NCBI GenBank assembly: GCA_021234155.1
Contig: JAJEKV010000104.1
Coordinates: 2,839,985-2,903,984, forward strand
From: Isoetes taiwanensis
Taxonomy: Eukaryota; Streptophyta; Lycopodiopsida; Isoetales; Isoetaceae
DNA: 64,000 nt
Direction of reading: 5' to 3'
Part shown: piece by piece, positions 1-11,343 of the stretch
Position numbering within the stretch: position 1 is the stretch's first letter
Layout of the letters: each line of letters starts with the position of its first letter
Notes under the pieces: model-generated
Databases searched by the model: none
What the model was told of the DNA's origin: nothing
Seen by the model: the letters and a program-made list of their open reading frames with translations, nothing else
Program-made: the position numbers and the translations under genes

Positions 1-195
1 TATTGCATTCACTTCCACATGAAAGTCCATCTGAAGATTTGGTTGCTCTTATGATGCTTCTTTTAAACATTATGTCATATTTTGTATCTACTGTACAACT
101 CTGCCTTTAAGTCATAACTAATGGGGATGTTTCTACACCCATTAGTGACACTATGTATGGTTTTTATTAATTAATGGAAAAAACAATCTTAACTT

Positions 196-217
196 AAAAA
201 AAAAAAAAAAAAAAAAA
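196..217 (+). repeat. A22 tract at start of the copy A 5' exon
   Basis: A pure A run lies directly before the Ser/Pro-rich 5' exon or leader of the DUF7869-like gene. Copy B has the same arrangement (A26 at 60706-60731). The position could mark an old retroposed junction or the 3' tail of a short element inserted before the gene. Confidence 0.7.
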
Positions 218-2484
218 GCTCGTCTAGTTCTGAGGAAACGCTTGGGAACAACGTCTTTTCTTCTGAAGACCGGCATTCTCCGACTCCTACCTCTACTTCA
301 TCGTTGTTGCTTCTCGAAGACACTTCGAGTCCAGCACTTAACAGACTTCCACCACCCTTCCAACCGTCACCAAGTCCGATTAGGCGATTACTGCTGGCAT
401 CTCCTTCAAAGCATCACCACCGGTTGAACATCTTTGCCACCACCCCTTCGTTCCATCCCGGACCTACGGATGCTCCACCACAGCGGGTGCTCAAGAACAA
501 GCTACCTCCCCTCCCCTCCCCCCCCCCCGTTTGTAGTTTTCGCCCCCTTCATGCAAACATACAAGGAACCTGAAAAGCGAGAGAAGGCGTGAGATTCACT
601 ACAATTTCTCTCACGGGACTTCACTACAAATGAGGGCGATCTTTGCGGCATGTACTCCTCTTCACCTAACAGTTGTGACACATGGATTTCTTGAGAATTC
701 CAGTCGGCTCTAAAAGAGATGTTTGCAAGAACTCCTTTTCGGGGATGGTACAAGAACGGTGATGCCACAACCTCTTATGGGCCATCACCATCCTTTAACA
801 ACGTGCTACGCCTTTTAGGGAACAACTTCGCGTGGTCTATTTTCCTCTACAAACACATCACTTTCGGAATGAGGAGGAAGTCACCCCTAGAGTAGAGGTT
901 TCATGGAAGATAAAGACACCAACGAGGAACAAGCGAGATTACATGTTCTCGACCAATCTTCAAAAGAAATTCAAAGTGGATTTTTGGTTTGAGAGCAGCT
1001 CCTCTGTAAGAAGAAGAAACCTTATAGATGAACACAAAATGAGAAGACTCGAGAACTAAATCTTTGCTCATTGGGTTGCATCAAGCAGATTTAACATGGC
1101 CAAATTACGGCGGTTAGAGACAACTTCTGGATCAATGATATTGGCGGACGAATGCCTACTTAGCTTATCATGTAAGACCGGACCCCGCAACACCGTCTTG
1201 CATTACATTTAACCGTGAACAAGTCTTAAAAAAATGCTTCATGGTTGTCCACCGTTTAGGGTCCCACAAGAATGTCTCGAATACACAAAAGGCTGGACAA
1301 AAACCCGGCAATTGATGATCAGCGTGGTCCAAGAAGAGTTGTAACCATGCATGCCCAGGCTGCTTTGTTACATGGATGGAGAAATATTTTAGAGACATGT
1401 GAGAAGTTGCCTAATAGCAACATGTATCATCTCTGGAGACAATATTACAAAAAAAGGCGTCTTCAAAAGAATACAAAGAGACATGCATTCAATTTCAGCA
1501 CATCTCTTACTCACACTTCACGCAATTTGTGGAAAAGTGAATTTGGCCTTGTGAAAATTCAAGGAGACATAGAATGTCTGTTTTGCTCAAGATGTGCGAG
1601 AATTAAAAGTCAACGAAGCGCAAAAGAGAGATCGAAAGAAGTAAGCTCATGTCCTCCATCCTCTCACTTGCTTTGAAGAAAATATTTTAACCTGATTTCT
1701 TTTTCACGGATATTGTGCAATGAGAATCTTGCGGAACATCGTGAACAACAGCGTGAGAGAGAAGAAAGCTTCGTAAACCTGAAAAAAAAGCTCTCGAGCG
1801 TCCATTGCAATATATGTCTATTGTAATTGATGGAATGGAAAAAAAACAACTCTACCCCATTTCCTAAATATTCCAAAAGATGTGCGGAGGAATGTTTTTG
1901 TTAAAGTCCACCTTGTAGGAGCCATGGTCTTTAAAGGAAGTCTAAAGTGCAAAGTATTTTTGGCGTATCAAACTTGCATGGTGACCCAAACACGACAATT
2001 ACAATCCTTAACAAGGTCTTGTGCGAGCAAGAGCAACTACCACCGTGCTCTACTTGCAACTTGACAACACTACAAGAGAACAAGAATCAAACACTCTTTG
2101 CTTATTGTGCTATGCTAGTGGAGCTAAGGATCTTGAGAGAAAAGTAAAAGCTTCGGATTTTTTCTTGTAGGGCACCCCATGATCCAGGATTGACCCGGAT
2201 GTTCAGCCAGTTTTAAATTGCGCCTTAGAAGGAAGGAAGCTTTTTGTCTTCCTACTTTAGTTCGAATCATTGAAGATTCTTACACTCCTATTCGGTGGTC
2301 AAGCTTCTTAAAAGGCTACTTGAGACTTTAGAGTTTGTTTTTCCTCAGCGTTCGGATAGAGAACTAGCTGTGAACAAGTTGAATGATCTTACCTTTCAAC
2401 ATCACATCAAGTTCTACTTGAAGGATGGACAAAGCTTCTTACAAGGGAAGAAGTACACCACAACTAAGGACTGGAGTCTAGCAG

Positions 2485-3300
2485 ATGGGTTGCACTTCCT
2501 TAAATTTATTCGGACCATTTGCGGTGAGAAGAAAAAGTACCCCATTGACATCCTTAAAAGCCATTGAAAATGGCATTTCCTCGGGCTTCAAGTACTTCTC
2601 AGAAGAAGATCAAGTGTGGTGGACAAATTTCTTTCTTGACCAGAAAGATGTCTTGGAAAATCTAGCTCTAAGACAGTTGCAAGAACCGTTTCAATGGCCT
2701 GATACATTCCATCAACCCCAGAACCAAATAGGTCCAAGCAATGCTACATTAGCACCTGCAGCAAAGGAAGACGAGGACCGAGTCATGTACCTTGGACCAA
2801 GACGTAGGAATGAGCCTCAAGGCAATATCATAGAAATTGCCAAAGGTATGCTGATTGCTCTTCCAACTGAGGAAGATGACAAAGGTCGACTCTTTTGGAT
2901 AGCAAAAGTTCTTGATACAGTCAAGGAGGAAGGCTTAGTAACTAAACTCAAGATTCACTGGCTGGCGACACGTTCAGAAAATGCTTTTGAAGGTAGGTAT
3001 GAATTAGAAATGAGAAGTCAAGGAAAAGGGAGGAAGTCTAAGAAAGTGGGTTGTAGGGATGAGCTGAACTTGAGTGATGTGACTATATTATGCTATGATT
3101 TCAAATTGAAATCAGACAATCGTCTGCGCCAGAAAACTATCAATTTGCTTAAAAAGGCTTGTAATTACGAGGAAGAGGATGAAGAAGGGAGTGGTGGTGG
3201 CAATGCTTCACCATCTGTTGATAGTGACGAGGAAGACAACTCAAGCACTTCTTCGAGTGACAGTGAAAGAAGTGAAGGAGATGAGGAGTGGCATAAATGA
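2485..3300 (+). CDS. Intact C-terminal exon of DUF7869-like gene, copy A
   Basis: This is a 271-codon open stretch, the longest uninterrupted coding block of copy A. The first residues up to about 2560 are out of frame with the gene; the true protein joins from the frame at 2295-2560, which carries KLNDLTFQHHIKFYLKDGQS. The body holds FKYFSEEDQVWWTNFF, LGPRRRNEPQGNIIEIAKGM and FWIAKVL, and ends in an acidic Ser/Glu tail (EEEDEEGSGGGN...) before TGA. Most of it is base-for-base identical to copy B at 63050-63800, except for a few clustered differences. The tail suggests a nuclear, chromatin-facing protein, but that is inference. Confidence 0.6.
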   Translation: MGCTSLNLFGPFAVRRKSTPLTSLKAIENGISSGFKYFSEEDQVWWTNFFLDQKDVLENLALRQLQEPFQWPDTFHQPQNQIGPSNATLAPAAKEDEDRVMYLGPRRRNEPQGNIIEIAKGMLIALPTEEDDKGRLFWIAKVLDTVKEEGLVTKLKIHWLATRSENAFEGRYELEMRSQGKGRKSKKVGCRDELNLSDVTILCYDFKLKSDNRLRQKTINLLKKACNYEEEDEEGSGGGNASPSVDSDEEDNSSTSSSDSERSEGDEEWHK

Positions 3301-3929
3301 ACATGATGACGTCCTGGATCCCTCCTTCATCACTCCTCACACTTTTGCACATAACTGGGTCTTAGAAAAAGACTGTACATTTTGCATGTGAATATGAAGA
3401 TTTTTTCTTCAAATTTTGAGAATACTACAGTATCAGTTACAGACTTTACTTCAATTTTTTGTTAAATATTTTATCCTTTGAAATTAAAGAGTTTCTCTCT
3501 AAAAATATACTTCAAGAACATTCTATTTGCTAAGAAAAGTGTCACTTTAAAAAAGTCAATTCTTTCGTTCCACAAAAAAACTAGTCATTTGGGGGGGAGG
3601 GAGGGGGGGAGGGGTCAAAATTGAATTTTATGCAACTTTTTTTTTACCTCATTTTACCCCCTTTTTGTAAAAAAAAAAAGAAATCTTTAAGGAATGTTCC
3701 TTTTGCTCTCGTTTCGATGTGTTGCAAAATCAACAATCAAGATTGAGAGAGATGTATTCAGCACTTATGCAAACTTTTTCTTTTTGAAGGACGAAAGCCA
3801 AAAAGTTTATTAACCAGATAAAAAATACAAACTTTACATGTCTCATCTAACTGTGTAAGCACAAAAAGATGCCACAGGAGCACGAGCCTGGAGCACAATG
3901 TACTTACTCCAGAATAAGAGCCTAACGAT
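3301..3929. other. 3' flank and low-complexity DNA, no gene seen
   Basis: 3301-3490 is the 3' flank of copy A and is shared with copy B (63809-64000). It is followed by a G-rich tract (about 3592-3617), a T run and an A run (about 3670-3680). I see no coding signal. Confidence 0.6.
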
Positions 3930-4660
3930 AAGAATCAATTTGAAGATACTAAATCCAGATGCGTTCCATCATTTCTGATTCAAGGGAGGAACACATGTAA
4001 ACTGTCAGTATCTTTTTCTGGACCACCGTAATAACATCACATGCAGATGAATAAATGCCTTGAATGATGTGGTGTCTACGACGCTCCCATATCAACCATA
4101 GGAGCCAACCAGAACCAAGATGGAATGCCCTTTGTTCAGTTGGGGGCCATGATTGGGATAGGACACCAAGAGGATGCATCAGCAGTCCAATGTACGGTTA
4201 AACAAACCTTGTAGCCAGGATCACGCTGGCTAAACCTCTGGACAATCGGAGAGACAGTGCTCACGAGTCTCAACGCGCAAAGCGGGCATACTGCAGATAT
4301 GCGAGGATCATAGCGATGTTGGAAGGCATTAACACGTAGGAACCTATGGATAACCTGCTACCATAGTACAGAGACTTTAGGGTGGAGCAACCTATCCCAA
4401 AACCATCGCCATGTACGACACAAAGCGGCCTGTGGAACCTGTAGGTGCTACCCATCTGGCAACTGGAGGGGCTGTGGTGCTAAAAGACGGCAATATACTG
4501 ATCTGATAAAGTGCTTGCCTTTATATTGTCATGATAGTCCTACGACACCCGTTTAGTAATACCAACTTGCACTATAAGAGGCAAATTTTCTGCGACCTTC
4601 TCCCATAGAAACACATCCCAACAAGAGAGCAGGAACTTTGCCTGAAATTCAGGCCAAGAC
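3930..4660 (-). pseudogene. LINE reverse transcriptase C-terminal zinc-binding (zf-RVT) relic
   Basis: On the reverse strand, 4200-4416 reads WFWDRLLHPKVSVLW, then VIHRFLRVNAFQHRYDP and AVCPLCALR, interrupted by stops and shifts. The Trp-rich start, the CPLC pair and the following EHCLSDC-like stretch are the pattern of the zf-RVT domain at the end of plant non-LTR retrotransposon polyproteins. No reverse transcriptase core is visible next to it, so this is a decayed 3' fragment. Confidence 0.6.
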
Positions 4661-4754
4661 AGTAGGCGACCCACTTCATACCATTATGCAAACTTCTTTA
4701 GTGGGCTTGCATATATCTTCGGGATCCCCATTTTTGAAACGTGTTTTTGTTTTG

Positions 4755-5108
4755 CTAATTGATCATCCCAATATCTCCTGCGGCATTTACTAGCCCTTCC
4801 ATTGGCTTGATACCCTCTTCAAAACCATACAAAACGATTGGCGCATCAATGGCCAATGCAATATGTGGACTGCATGCTAATCTCTGCACTGCATGAAGTT
4901 TTTTTTTCTCCTTAATGTAGACAAAATTATGTTGGATCACCCACGAGGTAGAGAAATTAAAATGTTTTATCCCAATCATTTTTATCAAAATATAGACAAG
5001 ACCAGGTTTTAGTTTCTTAGACAATTGATAATCCCATAAATGTATAGCTCCCATGAGGAGGTTTCTATGGTCCAATATCACATGTTTCTTTATTTCGCCA
5101 CATAGCAT
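4755..5108 (-). CDS. Unrecognised 117-residue reading frame
   Basis: An open reverse-strand frame starting MLCGEIKKHVILDHRN and ending GLVNAAGDIGMIN. I recognise no family. The composition is protein-like, with no low complexity and a balanced residue mix. It lies just beyond a LINE relic and could be an exon or a piece of another decayed element. There is no start context or partner exon to support it as an independent gene. Confidence 0.25.
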   Translation of the reverse strand: MLCGEIKKHVILDHRNLLMGAIHLWDYQLSKKLKPGLVYILIKMIGIKHFNFSTSWVIQHNFVYIKEKKKLHAVQRLACSPHIALAIDAPIVLYGFEEGIKPMEGLVNAAGDIGMIN

Positions 5109-5495
5109 ATAAGCGCTTGGAATACATGCCTATGATGTATTTTGTCTACATCTTTCATGAATAGCCAATCATGCCTTGAAAACAACGTAACTTAGAGTTC
5201 TTTAGCACCTTGCAATATCATATAACCAATAGGCTTTACCATTCCCCATCCAAAGAATTGCTTCAAGATTATATTTATAGCAATTGCGTTCCGAGCAACT
5301 ATACTACATACGCACTAGCAATGTAAGTAGTCTATCTCGGCTCCACACTCAAGGCTCACACAGCTTGCCAAACACGTCTCTCTCACGAAATCACAAGTTT
5401 TATGCAAGAATTCAAGCTAAATATCTCTTCACTTGCACTTAAAGTAAGGTTAACATCAAGAAATTGACCCTCACCTAGATGGAATAATATGGCTT

Positions 5496-6059
5496 TTGTT
5501 CTCTCTTTCTTTTTGGCATGGCTGCACCCTTCCCCTGCATTTTCCTATGCCACCGGATTCTGCCTTTACTCTTTCTTTTCCCTGGCCGCCTTCTTTAATA
5601 CAGCCCCAACCAGGGACAACCATAACAAAAAGAACACAAAGAACAAAATCTAGAAGAGAAAGCCCGGCCAAGAATTCTATATCTCAAGAACAAACCACAA
5701 CTGCAAAATCCCATCAACAAGCCACAACTGCAAAATTGGTAGCAATAAAAAGCAAGGAAATATACAGCAAAAAGAACCAAATCGTCATTAACAAACTAAT
5801 CAAAAAACATTTGCCCACCAACAAACAAGCAATTAAATTGGCACTTGACCACAACTACAAAATTGGCAGCAACAAAAAGCAAGGAAAGCAAATTGTCACA
5901 AAGAAACTAATCAAGAAAATTTGCCCATCAATAAACAACCAACTAAAGCGACACTTGCAGAGCAATAAGAACACAAGAGAAAAAGCTTACCTAGCCGAAA
6001 TCACATTCCAGTTCCTCTTAGCTTCGTCTCTACCAAAATTGCACATGCTGCCATGTTAA
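5496..6059 (+). CDS. Lys/Asn/Gln-rich open frame, doubtful gene
   Basis: A 187-codon frame. The second half repeats a loose unit (ATTAKLVAIKSKE..., KIGSNKKQGKQ...) because the DNA at 5690-5950 is an imperfect repeat of CAAC/AAAGCAAG words. The openness is probably due to this A/C-rich composition. No domain is recognised. Confidence 0.15.
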   Translation: MFSLSFWHGCTLPLHFPMPPDSAFTLSFPWPPSLIQPQPGTTITKRTQRTKSRRESPAKNSISQEQTTTAKSHQQATTAKLVAIKSKEIYSKKNQIVINKLIKKHLPTNKQAIKLALDHNYKIGSNKKQGKQIVTKKLIKKICPSINNQLKRHLQSNKNTREKAYLAEITFQFLLASSLPKLHMLPC

Positions 6060-7471
6060 AAAAGGAACCATACAATGACAATGAAATTTGCCCCAGCCAA
6101 ATTTCCCCTGAAATCAAAATGCTAAATGGTAGTGTACAATCCTGAATATAACTACCATAAGATTTTTGTGCAAATTTGTCACAAAATAGCTACCCTATCA
6201 AATTATACAGCTCAAACCATTGGAAATTTAGGGCAACTCTACAACTCTTTCACCTTCTAAAAGAAGTTTATTGCTCTCCTCATGAAATCAGCATATACAA
6301 CCTTCTAAAAAAGGTCTATTGCTTTCATGAAATTATCAAGTGCCATTATTTTTTGGTATTAGTTGTGCCTTGTGTAATTATCTTTAGCATTTGCTTGCAA
6401 ACTTTGGTTATAAATGCATGTGTGAAATTATTTTCTAGTAAATACTACCACTAACTAAGAGATGAAATTCTAGCTAGTAGCTAAAGCAACCATTAGAAGT
6501 TGTCCATAGTCATTGATAAATATGAAGATGGTTTTAAATGCCTAGTGAAAATTCTATATCTAAACATATATAAGGCAGTTGTATTTTTTGTTTGAACCTA
6601 ATATTTTTAAGCCAAGAAAAGCTCACGAAAAAGACATGTGTAAAACCGTTAAAAAAATAACTAAAAAAAAAATGAAACAAAGCCATTAATAGTCGATCGA
6701 CTGTCAAATAATACTACGACAGGGATTGCATCTTTATGCTAAATGCTTTGCTGGTAGATCGGCCGCTGCTCTGCCTTTGCTTTGCTGGTAGATCGGCTAT
6801 GGCAGATCCAACTCCATCTCGACTCGACTCTTCTTCGGTCCATTAATAAGTAGATCGCAATCGTCTAATGCTAGAGATTTGAGCAGAAGAGGGGGATATG
6901 GTTCTTGATAACCATCGATTTTTTGCAGAGGAGATTAGCAACCTGCCGGATTGCTATAGCTAGATCTTCGGCATGATGTCCTCCAAGCTTTGGCGAATGA
7001 GAAAATTTGCCTAGCAATGTCGGTTCAGCTATGGCTTAGTCTGGCAATGCGCACATGTGAAGCTAAAAAATTGCTTGGGTGTTACGCCCTTTTCATTGGT
7101 ATTGCTTCACCGCGGTAGGTAGCGAGGACTCACGGGGATCTGTAGGCTAATGTCTTCCTAGCGATTCTCCCCTTTCACAAGCAGGGAAAAAAAAAATAGG
7201 GAAGGAAGGAAGAAAGGAAGGAAGTTTATTTTAGCGTCCACGGAGGCGAGGCCTATGAGGCCGGTAGATGAGAGAGCAGGGCAAAAAGCCAAAACCCCAA
7301 CACCAAAACAAACAATGTAACTATCTGGTAGATCCCTACTCTAGGGATGAAAAAATCCCCACTTGGGAGGAAAAACCCTAACGGTAGGCTCTCAAATACC
7401 ATGCCCCGAAGAGCAAGTCGGCGGCCAAAATCTGCGGGGATGTAAGCTCCCGGTCGCGCTACTATAGGTGA
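6060..7471. other. No gene seen
   Basis: AT-rich DNA without a convincing coding frame. A short doubled phrase, TTTGCTGGTAGATCGGC, occurs at about 6747 and 6780. A run of GGAA/GAAA units lies at 7200-7222. Confidence 0.5.
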
Positions 7472-7705
7472 TCACGAGTAAGCGATGTAGCGGTGTGTCG
7501 GAGCATCTAAGATCGGTGTGCAGCTCGGACATGGGCATATCTTTGGGCACCATTTGGAGGCATGGTGCTCATCCTCTATCACGTGCATCTCACAACAGCG
7601 ACATATCCTCTCCTCCCTGGGGATCCCGTGCCCGCCATTCAAGGACAAAAACAGGGGAAGGCTTTCTTTATATTTCTTGATCTTGAAGCTTTGATGCCTT
7701 GCCAT
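7472..7705 (-). pseudogene. LINE 3'-terminal fragment with Cys/His cluster
   Basis: The reverse strand reads GIPREERICRCCEMHVIEDE followed by HHAS. The spacing C-x-C-C...H...EDEHH is the conserved terminal Cys/His block of plant LINE polyproteins. It is preceded by LPLFLSLNGGHG, which normally leads into it. Only about 78 residues are open, so this is a truncated relic. Confidence 0.55.
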
Positions 7706-8055
7706 ATTTCTGAGAGCTGGAATTGTAGCACATCCATGAAGATGGATGATCCCTCTGATCTGCAGAGTCTATAAAATAGCAGGGAGGGACTTTGAAGTGG
7801 ATTTGAACTCGATTTTCAGCTCCGATGGAATGGAAGCGAGGAAAGTGGGAGCATGTCCCAAAATAGGGGATTTTCTCACGGTTTGTGGCGGGGCTCGGCT
7901 TGTGCATGTCATCAAACAGGGCTGCTTCTTGATCCGCTCTGCACCACTCTAGAACTCTTTCCTCTGCAAAAATAGGGGATTGCTCCCTTCTTTGCAACAA
8001 AACTTACCTTTGTGACCAGAAACACTGTTTCTGAGAAAAAAAAAAAAAATCACAT
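7706..8055. other. No supported gene
   Basis: Short overlapping frames exist on both strands, but none has a domain or consistent coding character. The sequence reads as spacer between the LINE fragment and the P450 fragment. Confidence 0.4.
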
Positions 8056-8079
8056 TCTTGAAAAGGCTCAATATTAGCT

Positions 8080-8523
8080 TTGAAGAAGCTGAAGGAAATG
8101 CATTTATGCATCTTTGCATCTTTATATGAATCAATGAGGCTATACCCTGCAATTCCAAGTGACACGAAGATTGCCTTGGGAGATGATGTTTGGGAAGATG
8201 GAACCGTAGTTAGAAAGGGTATGAGAGTAACTTACAGTCCATATGCAATGGGAAGATCAGAGAAAATATGGGGAGAGGATTGTTTGGAATTTAAACCAGA
8301 GAGATGGATTGTAGATGGACAATTTGTGCCCGTGGATCCTTACAAATATCCAGTATTCCAAGCAGGTCCTAGAATCTGTTTAGGGAAGGAGATGGCCACT
8401 ATACAAATGAAATATGTTGCAGCAGCATGTATATTAAACTATCAGTTCAAGGTTGCAGAGGGACTTATGTGGGATTCACATGAGGCCATTTTTGGCGGTG
8501 AATTTTGGGCAGTTTTCTTTTAG
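8080..8523 (+). pseudogene. Cytochrome P450 C-terminal fragment, CYP94-like
   Basis: The open frame carries the K-helix ExxR as ESMRLYP, the PERF-type motif as FKPERW, and the heme-binding loop FQAGPRICLGKEMA with the cysteine ligand. The linker (YSPYAMGRSEKIWG...FKPERW) fits the CYP86 clan and best the CYP94 family, whose members hydroxylate fatty acids or jasmonoyl conjugates at the ER. Only about 115 of some 500 P450 residues are present. The I-helix and membrane anchor are missing, and after YQFKVAEG the normal C-terminal beta sheet is replaced by unrelated residues. It is a captured or decayed exon, unlikely to be functional. Confidence 0.8.
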
Positions 8524-9570
8524 CGGTGCAGCAGGCTGCCTTCGCATTCACATGGGCCGACGAGGTTTCAGATTTGGTCATATACGAATATGAAGATATA
8601 CGAATATGATGGATGGATGCACCGCCACCAGGTCTGGTTTGCAGCAACTGTAGCAGCCAGCCCGCGTGCAGCAACACGCGTGGCGTCAAACAAATTTGCA
8701 GCAAATTTGCAGCGCAGGTGGATTCGGCGGGCAGCTGTTGATGCTGCTGCATTTTTTTAGCATCATGTGAACGGGCTATTAAACCACAATATATTTTGCG
8801 GGTTACCATGAGCATAAAACACACTCACCCCGCGTTTTGGTCCATTGTTGAAAAGTATAGTTTTCTTAGGTCCACATGTTCTTTATTCAGAGATTTCAAA
8901 AAAACCTACATGTAGATCTGTGGAGGTGTGGTTTTACTAACTAACGGTATTGTTTTTTAAGTGGACAAAGGCGTCCCTTTGTTATTTTAAAATTTTGTGG
9001 TTTTTTTTTTTTTTAGGGCCAGTGGTTTTAAAGAGGTATGTTTTTGTTAAAAAGCGTGGTTTTTTCTTTTGAGGCGATGGTGTTTTAAGGAGGTGTAGTT
9101 TTTTTGAGGTGTGGTTTATAAGTAAGTAGTTTTTTTTTTAAGGAGGCTGTTAGGGGCGTGTGATTTTTGAAGAAGGTATGTTTTTGTTAAAAGGCGTGGT
9201 TTTCTTTTGAGGTGGTGATGTTTCTAAGGAGGTGTAGTATTTGGAGGTGCAGTTTATAAGTAAGTGTAGTTTTTAAGAAGGTTTTTTCTAAAGGATGTAT
9301 GGTTCTCTAAAGGGGTGTGGTATTTTAAGGTTCTTTATAGCCAATTTTGTAAGCATCATTATACAATCATTGCACTGCTCCCATCCATATGACACCCCAT
9401 AAAGTATTCATGTTGTCATTACATGCCATGTGTAAAAATGCAATATCTCATCTATTGTCCCTCTACCCCTCATGCTTATAGAAAACTAGAATGCAAAGGC
9501 ATTATGAAGATCCCAAAATTGAATTGAACTGGATTTAACTTTAATATCCATGGGGACCAACAAGTCTATC
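8524..9570. repeat. Degenerate G/T-rich repeat tract (about 8925-9330), otherwise no gene
   Basis: Loose units such as AAGGAGGTGTAGTTTTT, GAGGTGTGGTTTATAAG and TTTTTGTTAAAAGGCGTGG recur several times between 8925 and 9330. The tandem repeats have decayed. No coding frame is supported. Confidence 0.5.
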
Positions 9571-9703
9571 AGATCCTCTGTGTGTGTGTGTGTGTGTGCG
9601 CCACTTCATATCATAGCAAAACATAACAAAACATAGCATGTAAATGCATAAGTTTGGATACGTTATGTTTTGCTAAGTTTGTGTGTGTGTGCCACTTCAT
9701 ATC
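9571..9703. repeat. (GT)n-bearing target site of element 1
   Basis: Short TG tracts (about 9580-9600 and 9681-9690) are interleaved with the phrase GCCACTTCATATC and a CATAGCAAAACATAAC-type sequence. The last five bases, ATATC (9699-9703), are repeated directly after element 1, so this is the left flank of the insertion. Confidence 0.75.
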
Positions 9704-11331
9704 TGTGACGGTCCAAGGGAATATACGCCATAAATACGTATATTCCTGGATCCGTCACCATACAAGTCTATCTTTATAGCCTTGTATACCATAGATTGTG
9801 GCACTAGGGGGCATGGCTAAGTTATTCTCATAACTTAGCCAACCATAGGTTAAGCCATTATCCACATGGCCTTAACCTATTGGGTGCCGCCACCTGAGGA
9901 CTCACCCAGATTGGTGCCGCGTGGCATCCTAGGTGGACCCTAACTTATATAGGCATAAACCCTAACCTAGACCTCTTTCCGGCCCCTAGCACCCGAGAGA
10001 CTCACCTACTTGTTTGAAACCCGTTTGAACATGGATTCGTTAATGGCATAGGCTGCAGTGCGGCAATGGCCGAGGGGTGGGCCCGTTCTTGGAGGAGGAA
10101 CAGCGGCTTGTGAGTCGAAGACTATGGAAGCCGGATCACGGAGGGAGGCGTCGGGAAGCGGTATGTAGGATAGTAGTTGTGATAGCTCATGCGGGATTAG
10201 CATTCGGATGTGCTAGTATTTTTTATCTAGAGTAGAGCCATCCTAGAACCCATATTCAACATCTTGAACCCTAATCAAGGAACCCTAACTATTGGTTAGT
10301 TGTATGATTAGGTTAAGATGTTCTTCTTATAATTATTCTCATGATGTGATGATTATGTGATGTTGGTTGATCATGTTTGCTCCTCTTGTATTGGGAAGGG
10401 GGTGCTTGAGAGACCTAGGGCCATATGTAGTATGTTCTAGAGTAGATCCCTTAGTTCCTATTAGTTGCGGCTTTTGTGCATAGGAGCCCACCCGGGCTAT
10501 TGAGGCTATGATATGACTCAGCACCCGGATACTTGAGGGCTAGAGGGAAAGTGGAGGAGGATCCTGTAGTGGGGGAGGGGGGATCCCATAGTGGGCTAGG
10601 CTTATGGTGGGTCGCCGTGTGGGCGAGGCATGGGAGAGAAGCACCTCTCGGGGCAATGGTGTTGCCACGCCTCGGGAGGCTGCAAGTGTTGGCTTGGCTC
10701 TTTCGTTTTGGGGGTTGGTCAGTGCGAATCGTGTGTCGTCGCGATTCTCTAGCCATACGGCACCTCTAGACCACAGGAAGGGGAGATGCAACCCTTCTGC
10801 CTCATCGGACAGGAGATGCAGCACAGGTAGTCGATGGGTGATGCCATGGGATTGCGTATCCAGGAAGGCTAGAGTCTGTCGAGCCTGATCTAGCCCATCT
10901 GCAAAGTATGCACGGAGAGGCGGATGGAGTGGTCAACCCTAGCCATTGTTCTTTGCCAGCCCTGCGCCATTGTCATGACTTCGGTGCGCTCTATCTTGAG
11001 GCCCTAGCGGTTAGGTCATCCTCCTTATGAGTGCGAGCGGGGTAGAGGCTCTACATTTTATGGTTTGTGATTATCATCTTTGCATTGGTTTTTAATGCGA
11101 TGCACTACCCTCAGGTAGTATTTGTATATGTTTTATGCTAGTTACGGCGTGTTATAAACTTCATTTGTTATAGGAGCCCATGGGGAAGGCCAAGACACAA
11201 CCGTGTTCCCTCCCCGCACTAAAGTCACCTCGAGTGCGGGGGTAGGCGAAGAACCCATCGCGATTCTTGTGGGATGGGGATTTCTGGGGAATTATCTCGG
11301 TGGGCCCCGTATGTTTAGGGAGGGCGTCACA
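9704..11331 (+). repeat. 5' LTR of element 1
   Basis: A 1,628-bp LTR starting TGTGACGGTCC and ending GGGCGTCACA, so its outermost bases (TGTGAC/GTCACA) are inverted repeats. It is paired with 21053-22673. A TATATAGG-type box lies near 9945 and the U3/R boundary probably just after it. Confidence 0.9.
9944..9953 (+). promoter_or_regulatory. TATA box of the 5' LTR
   Basis: CTTATATAGG lies about 240 bases into the LTR and is conserved in the 3' LTR near 21292. In plant LTRs this position marks U3 transcription start about 30 bases downstream. Confidence 0.5.
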
Positions 11332-11332
11332 A

Positions 11333-11343
11333 TGGTATCGAGC
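11333..11343 (+). promoter_or_regulatory. Primer binding site (initiator Met tRNA)
   Basis: TGGTATCGAGC starts two bases after the LTR end and matches the TGGTATCAGAGC complement of plant initiator tRNA-Met except for one small indel. It primes minus-strand synthesis. Element 2 has TGGTATCAGGC at the same place. Confidence 0.8.

Larger units (their letters stand above)
1..3300 (+). pseudogene. DUF7869-like transposase-type gene, copy A (frame broken)
   Basis: This is one of two direct copies of a gene; the other starts at 60511. From about 1270 the frames carry, in order, a segment with VWKSEFGLVKI-like residues and a CxxC pair (1530-1620), IDGM (about 1826), VHLVGAMVFKGSLK (1908-1950), HGDPN (1975), an LDNTTRENKN-like run (2062-2090), a broken VGHxHD motif (2168-2190), and then the C-terminal block. 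This order matches what I know of the DUF7869 family, which is transposase-like; catalysis is inferred from the acidic IDGxD and LDNxxREN positions. An intron with a GTAAG donor near 1641 and an acceptor near 1710 is likely, since the acceptor is an intact TTACAG in copy B. Frames shift at least six times. The left end is cut by the window edge. Confidence 0.6.

Noticed and set aside
5496-6059. Real Lys-rich gene
   Set aside because: Low-complexity repeat composition, no domain and no conserved copy; kept only as a low-confidence entry.
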